DNA of 64,000 nt. Origin: Oikopleura dioica (lineage: Eukaryota > Chordata > Appendicularia > Copelata > Oikopleuridae). The notes under the pieces are model-generated. The model worked only from the letters and a program-made list of their open reading frames with translations, did not search any database and had not been told where the DNA came from. The position numbers and the translations under genes are program-made. Below are positions 1 through 10,499 of the stretch, one piece after another. The stretch spans positions 7,052,157 to 7,116,156 of the forward strand of contig OU015566.1 in the NCBI GenBank assembly GCA_907165135.1. The letters run 5' to 3'. Each line of letters opens with the position of its first letter. The first letter of the stretch is position 1.

Positions 1-145
1 TCGCAATCCTTTTTCTCCACTTTGGGGCGATCCGGTATCGAGGATGAACGAGATCCGATACAAAATCGTCAAGATCGCCCCAGAAGTCGAGAAATTGCTG
101 ATGCGGAGCGGCGGTCTGCACAAAACCGACCAGAAAACTTACTAA
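1..145 (+). CDS. 3' terminal exon of an unidentified gene (partial)
   Basis: Reading from base 2 gives an open frame that enters from the left edge and stops with TAA at 143-145 (about 47 residues, ending ...HKTDQKTY). The segment is GC-richer than the DNA after it and has animal-like codon use, so I take it as the last exon of a plus-strand gene lying mostly outside the window. A second frame is also open to about 249 but looks like low-complexity shadow. I do not recognise the family. The following 1.2 kb is AT-rich. Confidence 0.45.
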   Translation, partial: RNPFSPLWGDPVSRMNEIRYKIVKIAPEVEKLLMRSGGLHKTDQKTY

Positions 146-1353
146 AAGAGCCTCTCTCATTTTGTAGATCTGATTTTATTCCGAAAAACTCCGCTGTTTT
201 ATGCTCTTCAAAAGTGCGAACATACAAAAAAGTAAAAAACTATGGTTAATAATTATTATTATTGCCCATAAATATAATTTTCACGATGATAGATAATTTT
301 ATTTCAAAGAACTTTCATGTGGGAGAATTTGACCTAGCTCGGCATTACCAAAATGGCACCGGGAGACTATAAATACGCTTAATTAACGCAGAGTTGCAAA
401 TCTGGGCGTATTGTTCTGACTCCGTCGGCAAATTGCCCGTGTGAAAAATGTACCATTAGCTAAAGTGCTTATTATTATGCTAAAAAAATTTGAAAAGTCC
501 CTTTCGACCGTGCCTTATTTATTGTAATAGGGCTGATCGAGGAGGAGAATCAAATTTTAGACAGAACGCAGAAATCATGGAAGAATCTGTATTCACGCAA
601 ATGATCAATTATTCTACGAAATTAACCGATTTGGGTCGACGATTTGCTGTTATTTTATAATTCATCGAGGAAGTTCCATGAAGTCAAATTTGAACAGGTT
701 CATCGAGTTTTACTAAGAAACCTTTGTTCCAGTTTGGTTGCTGCCATATGACGCTTAATCTTTAGTGAACTCTTTCCAAAGCCTACTTTTACGTACGTGG
801 AGAGGAATAAGATTAAGGATAGTAGCTTTGGTTCAAGGCCATTGGAGTTTTCTGAGAATCTCTTGCTAAGATTATTGTCAGAAAGAAGACAAATAATCAT
901 GATAATGATTTGAGTCTAAAAGTGAGTTCAAAGTCATTCCTTTGCGTTTAATATTTTTGAATGCAACCTCGTTTATTGCGACTAATTCGCAAGCACAGTG
1001 AAAAACAGTTGGTTTTACTTCTGTAAGATAAAGATAGTCTTAAACTTTGAGTCAAGATACTATCTATTGGACGATATATACTCCTCAGCCTTATTTTAAC
1101 GTCTAGGTTCCTAGACATTGACGTTTTAGAGGCTCTAGTAACGATGAGGGACCTTTCCCCGGAACTTTTTCCATCGAGGCGTCTTTTTTGTACGTCATGA
1201 AAAATTTACAGTGCGCCTCACCCCACCAGTTCCAAGATTTGAGCGTTGCGCCCTCGGATTAATTTTTTAATGATTTCAAAGTATAAAAACGAACTCGAGG
1301 AGATTCCAATAAAAACAATTTGCTTTACTCAGCAAAATAAAAAAAAAACAGAA
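146..1353. other. intergenic, no gene seen
   Basis: AT-rich DNA without a convincing exon on either strand. The only moderately long frame, on the minus strand at 700-900, has no splice or start context and a composition expected by chance. Confidence 0.5.
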
Positions 1354-1662
1354 ATGAAACTTTCAAAAAGTCTCGTGTTTCTTTTTTCCGGCTCTTTCGG
1401 CGACCTTTACTACCAAAACCGACTTGGAAACTCGTTAACATCCCATAATCGGGAACGCAGCGACATTTCCATCCGGGATGAGCCAGAGCAGCTGACGCCC
1501 GAGGAAGAGCTTTTGGAAAAGATCTTCAACTACAACAATCAATACCGATCTCAGTTCGAAAACTTCGAAAGAACAAGGGCCTGGAAACCAACGATGAAGA
1601 TGGGCAACCGCGATTTGAGACGAACAATGAAGACGAACTTCAGAAAATACCTTAGAAACTAA
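1354..1662 (+). CDS. small secreted protein, unknown family (102 aa)
   Basis: Single-exon frame from ATG 1354 to TAA 1660-1662. The N-terminus (MKLSKSLVFLFSGSFG) looks like a signal peptide, followed by an acidic and then a basic, aromatic-rich segment rich in R, N, F and K, with no Cys. I chose the ATG at 1354 rather than an upstream in-frame one because a pyrimidine-rich AG acceptor (tttactcag, ends about 1332) lies just before it and the signal-like segment follows directly. An AATAAA lies about 50 bp after the stop. The size would suit a secreted peptide precursor, but no clear dibasic-amidation pattern is visible. Function unknown. Confidence 0.55.
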   Translation: MKLSKSLVFLFSGSFGDLYYQNRLGNSLTSHNRERSDISIRDEPEQLTPEEELLEKIFNYNNQYRSQFENFERTRAWKPTMKMGNRDLRRTMKTNFRKYLRN

Positions 1663-1848
1663 GATTCTTTCTGCAAGAAACACCCTTTGAAAGCCATTTC
1701 ATGCTCTCAACAAAATAAAAATTTGAAAAAAATAAGCCGTTTATCTTTCTTATATTCAAATGAAAAACATTCTGTAAGACATCCAACCTGATTGAAAATC
1801 TGCGCGATCTCTGCAAACAAGGAAGAGAAATTTTAAGTTAGTACATTG

Positions 1849-1955
1849 GTTAGGGTTAGGGTTAGAGTAAGGTTTCAATAGCCATACTTCTTTATAGGGT
1901 TAGGGTTACGGTTACAGTTAGTACCTTGTTGGTAGCTTAAAACTAACCCTAACCC
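1849..1955. repeat. telomere-like TTAGGG runs, inverted
   Basis: Two short runs of (T)TAGGG units at about 1849-1862 and 1897-1915 are followed by CCCTAA units at about 1939-1953. The two orientations can pair as a hairpin. This is interstitial, not a chromosome end, because genes flank it on both sides. Similar short runs recur through the window. Confidence 0.7.
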
Positions 1956-2242
1956 TGAATCCTACTCTCGATGGTAAAACGTATTGAAGAAGCCCATGTC
2001 TTCCAGTAGAAAGTGTCCTCCAGAAAGAGAACGCCTCTAGCAGAAGCAATTTGAAAGAAGGAACATCCAGAATAAGAGAAAAAAAAAACGATGAATTCTG
2101 AAAAAACTCGGCAACGAGGTCAAGTTGACGTCGCTCATAAAATCAATATTTGACGCCAACTCCCTCATTTGTTACTTATTTCGTAGCTTTTTTTCTGTTT
2201 TGAAAGAGATGGAAGTCGTAAACGCCTAATTATTTTTGCTTA

Positions 2243-2249
2243 TTTTCAG
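2243..2249 (+). promoter_or_regulatory. splice acceptor just upstream of the RETSAT start codon, possible trans-splice site
   Basis: TTTTCAG ends 12 bp before the ATG at 2262. Larvacean mRNAs are often capped by spliced-leader trans-splicing at such sites, so this may be the outron acceptor. It could equally be a cis acceptor for a 5' UTR exon further upstream. Confidence 0.35.
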
Positions 2250-2261
2250 TCGATTTCGAAA

Positions 2262-5200
2262 ATGGGTTTTTACGATTTTGTGGCGGCGGCGGGAAAGTCC
2301 TCCATTGCGATTTATGCGAAACAGGTTGAGCGGTTGTTTTTCAGTTCTAAAAAAAATTTTCTGCAGGCGGTACATTCGTGCTCTCGTAATCTAAACAGTT
2401 CTACGTTTTTGGAGAGCTCTGAGTCCGTTTACACAAAATCAACCTTCTCGTTAGGTCGGTGGACCAGTTGGGGCTTGGATCGTCAACAATCCGAAAACGG
2501 CCACTGCTACTGGAGTCACTGTAATTGGAGGCTACCTGTTTTACTATTTTACTCACCAGAAGTATCCTGCGCCTTGGTTAGACAGGAAAAAAGGTCGAAA
2601 TTTGTGTCAAAAGATTGCGATGGCCGGGAATCGAACCCGGATCTAATGCTTGGAAGGCATCAATGCTGACCATTACACCACCAACGCTTGCTCTTGATTT
2701 TCACTTCAAGCGTTATTCATCCATACTGTATGGACTATACTTGACTGTGGAAGAACCACCGCTCTCGTTGTATAGAATATTTCGGAAAAACCATAAATAT
2801 CTAGTTTGAAATATAAATTTGAATTTTTTTTTCGAAACAGTGACTCGAGAAATAGAAAAATTGACTTACACCCATGGGCCATGGCAAAATCAGGGGTCTA
2901 AATTCGCAGTGCGAATTCGCTTTATTGCGAAGCGATGCGAAGCGAAGCGAATTCGCTTTCGCTTCAATTATTGACCTAAAACAGACGAAAACTCAAATCT
3001 GGACTCAGCAAGAAGCAACTACTAGAAGATGAGTTGACAGCGGAAAAAGTGGAGAAGGAAGAGTGGGATGTAATTATTATTGGTTCCGGTGGTTGCGGCC
3101 TTACGACAGGAGCGGGCTGCGAGAAACCGAAATGTGGTCAAAGACAAAAGACTTTTAATTTAGCAGCTCACCTAAAGGAAACCTTTTGGCGAGGAGTGGA
3201 TTGAAGGTGCTCATTTTGGAAAAGCACTATGTTGCAGGTAAAGACAAATTTAACTCCCTTTCCCAATTTTTCGTCAGTATTAATTTCCTCAAAGCTGTCA
3301 TGAGTTTTCCAGAGATTTAGATGCTCCAAGATCTTCTTTTTCCCAGACGCATTTGGCTTTTTTGGCATGGCATTTTTGTTTATAGGAAGGAAGAGTCGCC
3401 GCACGGGTTAATTTCCGTCTCATATTTCGTTCCTAACCTTTCAACTCAGGCATTGCTTGAAGCAAAGCTTCACGGAATCGTTTAGGCGGATGCACCCACA
3501 CCTGGGAGAAGGATGGCCGCGAGTTTGATACGGGCGTACATTATCTTGGAAACTCGGCTAAAGACCTCTCCGCCACGACAGGAGCAATGTTTGACTTCAT
3601 GAGCGATGGAAATCTGAAGTGGAGCGAGCTGGATGATAATTTCGATACTGTAGTGCTCAATGGCGAAGATGGGGAGCAGGACCGATTCAAATTTATCAGG
3701 AAAAAGGGACACCATAAATTTATTTTTCGATTTTTTCTATAAATAATTAAAGTAAGCGTTTTACACTGAGATAACTTTAAGATGACTACGATCGGACATG
3801 TTACGAAGCTCTTATAATTTCCGTAATTTTAATTATGATGACGCTAGAAAGTTAATATCCCCTTCAAAAAGAGAATCAAAAACGATTCATGACAACACAA
3901 AAGCATCTCTTCTCGAAAAATTTCCTGAAGAAGCTGAAAACATCGAAAAATTCTTCTCCGATTTGAAAGCTTTCAAGAAATCAGGCCTTTACCTTGGTCT
4001 CTACAAAATCCTCCCACTTTGGTTTTTGAAGCCTCTTATTGCCTTGGGCCTGCACAACCGTCTTTTCGACAACAAAGCTTTTACTACTACAGTGAAGGAC
4101 TACCTGGACAGGTGAGTAGACAGCTTCCCATTGTGTATAAAAATATTGTAATTGAAGCATCACTTCGAATAAAAAGCTCCAGTGCATCCTCAACTACTGC
4201 TTCGGCGACTACGGGTAAGCCTCGCTGCTCTTGAAACTCACTTGGACGTTTATTAACACAGAAATTCAACCAAAAACAGACAGAAATATTTTAAAACTCA
4301 CTTTACTACCAGTTAACCCGGCTTCAATTTTAAATCTTAAAAATCTAAAAAAAACTTCTCAAATTTTGATTGACCAAAAATGATTTTCAAGCAATCTTAT
4401 TGGCTCTTTTAAAAAGTCATCTAAAAAGTTCAGTTTCTTCCTTTTTTGCCCTAATTTTCTTCCAGTACGCAGCCACGTAAGGCGCCGCTGTTTATCGGAC
4501 TTGCTCTTATCGATCATTTCCGCAAGGGCGGCGTGTTCCCAATTGGCGGCTCATCAAAGCTGACTATGGACCTGGCTGAGCCGATTGCTGCGCGCGGCGG
4601 AAAGATTCTCGTCCGCGCTAATGTTCTCCAAATCAACGAAGAGCGCGGAAATGTTACCGGAGTTACAGTCCTTCCAACAGGCGCCAAGAGCGGTGGAAAA
4701 CCGTTCTTCATCCCAGGTCTGGAGGATAAACACTTTAATAACACTCCCCTTAAATCCTTTGCTTTGGAAACTGACCAGCGCACGTTTCTACCTATGAGGA
4801 CACATGTTACATGTAAGCCCGCATACTTTTTATCATTCGAAAAATGCAAAAAGCATGTGAGAAATTATGCGAAAGAGGGGCCAAAGCAATTTATCTGATA
4901 AAACTTAAGTTCAACAAAACTGTATTGGCTCTGAATTTTTTCGGATCATTTTCAAAATACAGTCATTTTTGACGTCAAAATCATGTGGCTGATTTTAAAA
5001 GAGTGGAATTCAGAATTCTTTGACGCAAAAGAGTTTTTAATCCAAAAACGAATCATGAGTTTAAGGGTTAGTTTTAGCTTATTTCTATTTTTGGCGATTT
5101 TGAAATAGGAAAAGGTTATCCTCCTAAAAAGCCAAAAAAGTCGTCTCGACCGCTTCCGTTTGGGCAGGGCTTTATGATGATGCACATCTTTATTTTTCAA

Positions 5201-7635
5201 TTTTTAATCCTAGCTGGAAATAGAGGAAAATGAAGCTTGAAAATTGAAAAATAACTGGTGGCTTGGGTGCGCGCAAAAAACGTGCGCTGTAATTAAATAA
5301 TTGTACTTTTTCAAAAATCAAATCAGCAAGCCATATGCTCAGTTCACCAACATGATGATCGCAAACGAGAAGCTGAGGCTCCAAATTGATCACCTGACGC
5401 CGGGACTAGGTGCCATGTACATTTTCTTTGGCATGGACAAAGCTGTAGGTACGCTCAAAATAAAAATCACGTTTCTTCAGCACCTGGTTTGGAAAATGAT
5501 ATTACAATTAATTGCACTCAATTACATACCCTAAATTGTTAATTTTGAGAGATTTCTGTTTTTGATGAGAAAGCTATCTATATTTGAGTCAGCCTGGAAA
5601 TAAGCTGCCAAATAAGGGGTCCCTAATTTAATCGACAAATATTTCTCGGGGTCCTCCATTTTAACGGGTTTGAAATTTCTCAAGAAGAGCAGTAAACCCG
5701 TTAAAATGGAGGCGTCCGAGAAATATTTGCCCGTTAAATTAGGGACCCCGATTTTGGCATGAATGGACAATGAGTGAGTTATTCCAGGATAACATCGCGT
5801 CTTGTCACTTTCCGCGAATCTCATCAAAAGGGTTGTTTTCTCCTTGTCTTCCGTTTTTCTCCAGTTGCCAAGTGGCTTCACTTTATCGCCAAAACGTGAA
5901 ACGCGGCAGCTGGAAAGGAGCAAGTCTACATTTTCCGATAATTATGCAACAGATCATTCTAATTCTGAATCTGACGCCCCAAAACCGTTTGTCGTCAAAA
6001 TCGCTTCTTTTCTTATCACTTGTCTCCAGATTTTTCCAGTTCTTATCGCTCCCAGCACCAAATACTACCCAAATGTTCTGAACAAATTTCGCCAGTTTTA
6101 CTTTTATCAATCTTGTTTGATGAGTTGGAAACACAAAAAAATCCAAAGATTGACAGAGTAAAATTTCGATTTCGAGTCATCCCCCTTCTGACGTAATTTT
6201 TTACTGAAGTACGGTTATTAGGTGATCTTCCGAAGCGAAACTGGTGGTGCTACAATACCAAGGAATATGATTTCGACAAGACAGGACTGGGATTATGATT
6301 ATTTTTATTAAGAAAATTTTTTATTAAATAATAAATTGCAATTGCAGAATATATTTTTTTTGAGGAGTAAAAGTCGAGAGACCATAAGACTCGTGAAAAA
6401 CATATTTTTAAATATTTATTTTGATATCTTTATGTTGACATAACTCAAATAGGTTAGAAAAATGGTTTAGGGCCAAAATAGGTGAATTTCTACAAATTAA
6501 AGACTATCATCAATATTTGATGACTGAAAAACCGGAAAATTCTAGGCCCCTATCATGCGTGGAAGATGATTGAAAATGTTTATGCAAGTCAAGATCGCTA
6601 GTTAGTGCTTATTTAATCGAATCTAATCCCCTCAAGTCGATGAATTCATGTCTTTAGAAACCGCCGACTTCCTAGCCAGGGTTCAAACACCAAGATTCTT
6701 GAATCAAAGTTATTAAATTTCAACCTTTCAATTTTGAACCCTGGTGAAAGAGGGAAAATCCCCGCTGCTCTTCATTTCATTTCCGAGTATGAAGGACCCC
6801 ACGTATAAGCAACGCAACCCCTCGAAAGGAAAGCGTTTAGAACCCAGGATTTTTCTTTCCTACAGTTATTCTTTAAAAAACGCTGAAAAAGGGCCAACGG
6901 GAGTAATAATCACCCTCGCCAACTGGCGCTGGTTCGAAGAGCTCCAGCCAGAGCACGAAAAACGATGGGGCGAGACGGAAAAGAAGAAACGAATGAAACG
7001 ACCGGAAGAATACAGCGCGATCAAAGAGCGACTCGGTCGAAAGATCGTTGAAGAAGCGGCCGAGTTTTTGAAACCTGAGGGGATTGATTTCTTCGATCAC
7101 GTGGACTACATTAATGTTGGGACGCCCTTAACGCACAAGCACTATTTGAACTGTCCGGAAGGGTCGATTTATTCGGCTGATCATGATTTAACAAGGAAGG
7201 TTATAAAGTTCAATCCTATATATTTTTTAAGTTAAAAGGAATATCATCAAAGCCTTTCCATATTAAAAAGAAAAAAATTATTTCAAGTGAATATTCATTT
7301 CGAACAACTAACGTTTAATTTTACCAATAATCTCAATCTGAAATAATCCGATTTGTTTTGATCAGGCCTTTATTTATGGTTTTTTTGAATCGCGGGAAAA
7401 TGAAAAATAACTCAACAAAAGATACCTTCCGGAGAATCTGATCAAATCGCGTCCGGAGACTCCAATCCGAGGGCTTACTCAAGGCGGTCAAGATATTCTA
7501 TCCTGTGGCGTGGGGACAGTGGTGACTACCGGTTTACTCGCGGCAGGACACGTTACTGGCAGAAAATTACTCCTCGAAGCAGAAGGATTACGCCAGGCCA
7601 AGAAAATTACTGTTGATGCTCTTCCGCAAATTTGA
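2262..7635 (+). CDS. RETSAT: all-trans-retinol 13,14-reductase (retinol saturase) family FAD oxidoreductase
   Basis: A multi-exon gene. Exon 1 (2262-2324) and exon 2 (2455-about 2593) give an N-terminal membrane anchor. Exon 3 (2985-3109) carries the dinucleotide-binding motif VIIIGSGGCGL, and the following exons give VLILEKHYVAGGC and EFDTGVHYLGN, the FAD-contact signatures of retinol saturases and related carotenoid isomerases. Further exons end at 4111, 4158-4214, from 4466, 5327-5448, from 6222, to 6828, 6892-7195 and 7422-7635. The last carries the family C-terminus (GGQDILSCGVG). The enzyme saturates the 13-14 bond of retinol in the ER. Several introns are GA-AG (3110-3177, 6829-6891, 7196-7421, probably one after about 3706). 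The border near 2593/2985 and exons around 4730-5300 and 6290-6740 are unresolved. AATAAA overlaps the stop region. Confidence 0.88.
2617..2687 (-). tRNA. tRNA-Gly (anticodon UCC)
   Basis: The reverse complement starts GCGTTGG and ends CCATCGC, folding into a cloverleaf with a D arm, an anticodon loop CTTCCAA (anticodon UCC) and a perfect T arm (CCGGG-TTCGATT-CCCGG). A-box and B-box promoter elements (TGGT..TGG-type and GGTTCGATTCC) are intact. The acceptor stem has one U-U mismatch at the fourth pair, so it is either a slightly degenerate copy or a tolerated variant. It lies antisense inside the second intron of the RETSAT gene. Confidence 0.9.
2905..2965. repeat. GCGAA-repeat hairpin
   Basis: A short low-complexity stretch built from GCGAA/TTCGC words on both strands, including two GCGAATTCGC palindromes. 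It can fold on itself and sits in the RETSAT intron close to the acceptor at about 2984. Confidence 0.6.
5616..5749. repeat. short inverted-repeat element (MITE-like) in RETSAT intron
   Basis: The left arm begins GGGGTCCCTAATTTAA and includes a stretch ending at GTCCTCCATTTTAACGGG. The right arm is its reverse complement and ends TTAAATTAGGGACCCC. The arms are about 55 bp with few mismatches around a short loop, so the element folds almost completely. No coding capacity. Confidence 0.7.
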
Positions 7636-7659
7636 ATAAAAAGAAATCAAACCCACTAA

Positions 7660-7797
7660 AAAATCGCTTTATTAAAACTCCGACCAGAAAGTTTCCGAAC
7701 GAACAAGAGTAGATCTTCCTGCCGAGGCTCTTCCCACAGGGCGGATCGTACATCGCCGCAGGATATTTCTCCGGCGAGTTGGTTTTCCAGATGTCAG
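7660..7797 (-). CDS. possible exon of a convergent unidentified gene
   Basis: On the minus strand a good acceptor (TTTTACAG) precedes a GC3-rich open stretch. Read in one frame it gives DIWKTNSPEKYPAAMYDPP and continues past an AATAAA at about 7670. The other two minus frames are also open, one stopping exactly at the AATAAA, so frame and extent are undecided. It would converge tail-to-tail with RETSAT, overlapping its 3' end. No family recognised and no upstream exon identified. Confidence 0.3.
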
Positions 7798-8340
7798 TCT
7801 GTAAAAACCTTCGAGGCAATTTGTCAATACAGTCTCTTTTAATGACCTTACTGTAAACCCAAGCAGTAGAGCACCAGCAAACGACTTGAAAGTACATTAT
7901 TCTTAGTCGACAATCGGACTTTTCAAAATCTGCCGCGAAGGGGTTGATTTTCAGCGCTAGAAATTCATCTTTCTCTTTCAACAAAAGCTGACGCTGATAC
8001 CTAGGCCTATTAAAATTGATAAAGAAATAATAAACATTGCCAAGTGAAGTTTATTTCCGCCTGTTTCATATTTTTGAATATCTTCCGGTCGACTTAACAT
8101 TTCGAGATAATTATTAATTGCCCTTGAAAGATACTACCTGTTGAAATGACTTAATTTATTGGAAAGAATGCTTCTTCTGGGAACACTTCTGAAGCCATCT
8201 AAAGTGGCTACTGATATTCTGCTCTGATCCATATCAAAAATGGAACTTATTCAACAACTCCGCTTGCGCTTTTTCCTTCGTAACTCGATTAAAAACGATT
8301 TTGTCTAACATGAAGAACAAAGAAATGACAATTTCGTTCA

Positions 8341-9183
8341 TCAAAATAGCTTGTTTATTTGATTTGTGAAAAATATTTTTCTACAAGAAGGACATTTCAA
8401 TTCTTTCATCTTTGAGAGACACTCAAAGCAATATTGATGACCACAAGGAAGTGCAGATCTTCGGTGTTTTTCTTCGTTGTAATCATGGTAGCAAATTTGA
8501 CACATATTGTCCGGATTCCAGTCATCAGTCTTAGATTCTGCAGAACGCTCTGAAGATTTTTTTTTATATTTGGTAAGCGTTAAGAAAACGCCACCTAACT
8601 GAATATTCATTATAGATCGGTCGAATGATTTTTCAAACAGGTAAACAAGGCGCTGCTCAAGAAAACATTTCGATTCAAACCACTTTTTTAAATTTTTCGA
8701 AGCGGCATTTCTTTTACCATTCGGAGCAGAATTAAATCTCTTTTCAGCCATTCTATATGCACAAAGAGCCTGATCGTAGATCATTTGTACATATTTGAAA
8801 ACATCGTAGCAATCTTAATTTCGTTAAGAATACCTGTCCAAATGAAAGCTTACCTGAGTCCGGAGTCCATTTTGCTGCTTCTTTGCAGCATTTTCCAAGC
8901 CAAAAATTTTTGAATGAATTGACCGCCTTGCATTTTTGAATAGGACATTTGAATTTTGCATCAGTATTTTTAAAACGTAGTTTTGGCATTGGGTCTTTTA
9001 TGTGCATAGAGCACGATTCGCAATAAACTTGATTTTTGAAAGCTACGCTTCTCTCTTGACCGCTTAAAAATTGTCAAAAAGATATAAAGGGTTGATTTTA
9101 TACCACTTGCAAATACAACATTTTCCATGTTTACCCTTACTATGGAAGAATTTTTCGCCGATTTTCAAAAGATGGCGAGGCAT
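8341..9183 (-). CDS. RING-finger protein with an N-terminal Cys-rich region (236 aa)
   Basis: Three exons on the minus strand: 9111-9183 (start ATG at 9183), 8834-9042 and 8341-8769, with consistent phases and a stop TGA at 8341-8343. The C-terminus is a C3HC4 RING (CQICYHDY, LPCGHQYCFECL, CPSCRK), the E2-binding module of E3 ubiquitin ligases. The N-terminal part has further CxxC-like pairs (GKCC, YCESC, KCPIQKC, KCC) that may bind zinc. Between them lies a mostly helical basic segment. Intron 1 appears to be GC-AG (GCAAGT donor) and intron 2 a 64-bp GT-AG intron. Substrate unknown; it diverges from the plus-strand gene at 9.4 kb. Confidence 0.75.
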
Positions 9184-9452
9184 TTCTCTTCGGTGAATTA
9201 AAAATGAAAGAATAAAGACGATGAAGGATGGGATGATTCAGACAGAAAATTGACGGATTGCCGCTTTTTATACTTAAACACGCGTGAGAAGACAAAATAT
9301 TTGACAATTTCAAGGGCGTCTCAGAAGAAATTACCCAACCATTGACAATCCAACGTGATCTTCTTGAGTAGTCAGCTCTTTCTTCTTGGCGTTAGTTTTG
9401 GCAAGCGGTGAGTAGCTTCGTCCGGTAAGCGTGCGGGTGTGATGTAATCGAG

Positions 9453-9755
9453 CCTAAGAAGTCTGCTTATGCGGAATAATCGCCAGCCATCCGATCGAGG
9501 AGGACTTTTAGAAGCTTTCGTAACGCTAATTGAACCATATTCCGGACAAATAGAATTCCACGCGGCCATATTTTCGTCGTCACTTCAGAATTTCGCCTTG
9601 TAAAAGACGGCGAATCTCCAAAAGAAGAACTGATTGATTTGCAAGATCTTCCTTTTGAGGAGCATCCGGAAAACTTTTTAATAATTTTACGTCATCGCGA
9701 AAAAGGGAAGAAGAGCCAAGTGGTTCTAGCGACGGCGATCATACAAGTGCGCTAA
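9453..9755 (+). CDS. 3' exons of a small unidentified gene
   Basis: Two exons, 9453-9544 and 9589-9755, join in phase through a 44-bp GA-AG intron. They read ...LIEPYS/EFRLVKDGESPKEEL... and end in TAA at 9753-9755. A 45-bp GT-AG intron (9408-9452) precedes, with an upstream exon ending at 9407 whose start I could not place. Both exons have coding-like codon use with no internal stop. The product contains an acidic and then a basic C-terminal segment; no domain is recognised. A minus-strand frame at 9372-9569 overlaps and is probably its shadow. Confidence 0.5.
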
Positions 9756-10499
9756 CCAAGCGAGGGAGAAACTGATACGGGAAAGGTGCGAGCAGGGATT
9801 AGAAAGATACTGCACAACCGAGTTGGACGAGGAACGTCCCTGATTCAGTTTCATTGACTCAAGCCAACTTTTTTTTTTCTAATGGATGAGCTTTGGGAAA
9901 GAAAGAGGGTAGAAATGAACTCTGCTTATTCTTAGAAGCACTCATTTTTCTATGGATATTAACTTTGGGATACCCATATTCATTGAGAAAAGAAACTTCG
10001 AGATTTGAAATATGATGAGTAAGGGTATCCCAAGGTCAGTTCGACGAGAAAAATTTGAGTATGTTTTCCGGTTCAATTTTGATCCGAAAAATGTTCTTGC
10101 TTTCGGATTTTCGTTCAGAAATGAGGAAAAAGGATTGATTTGCATTTTCTTAATTGAGTTAATATTTGATGACTCATTCCTTCAAAATCACCGCCGATTC
10201 TTCTCGAAATCAAAAGCTCCCTCTGTCGCCATCTAGATCTAGCGCAAACGCGCGCGCGTGCATGCACAAGCCGCGGCGCTCGCGAGCTATCCTGAGCCTT
10301 CACGAGTCCTCGCTGTCTCTCGCGCGCATCCTCTCCACCGCCGGATTCTCTTTGATGATGCGAGTATACCCAAGCTAAATTCAAATCCAAAATACACAAA
10401 ATTTCAATTTTTCATTTCTAAGCAATCGAGAAAGATTCCAAGAGATTTAATTATTAAAAGAAGACAACTGTGCAAAACTTATTTGTAAGTAAAAATGCC
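9756..10499. other. intergenic: hairpin and CpG-rich patch
   Basis: An imperfect hairpin spans about 9964-10034 (TTTGGGATACCCAT against GGGTATCCCAA). A GC- and CpG-dense patch at about 10240-10345, with alternating CGCGCG, stands out from the AT-rich surroundings. Overlapping frames on both strands run through the patch but none has a splice or start context that makes it a gene. The patch may be a promoter. Confidence 0.4.

Noticed and set aside
1849-1955. TTAGGG runs as a chromosome end
   Set aside because: The runs are only two to four units, appear in both orientations and are flanked by genes; similar runs are scattered through the window.
8753-9007. Independent 84-aa minus-strand gene
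   Set aside because: Its 3' part reads through an intron; its conserved Cys part belongs to the middle exon of the RING gene.
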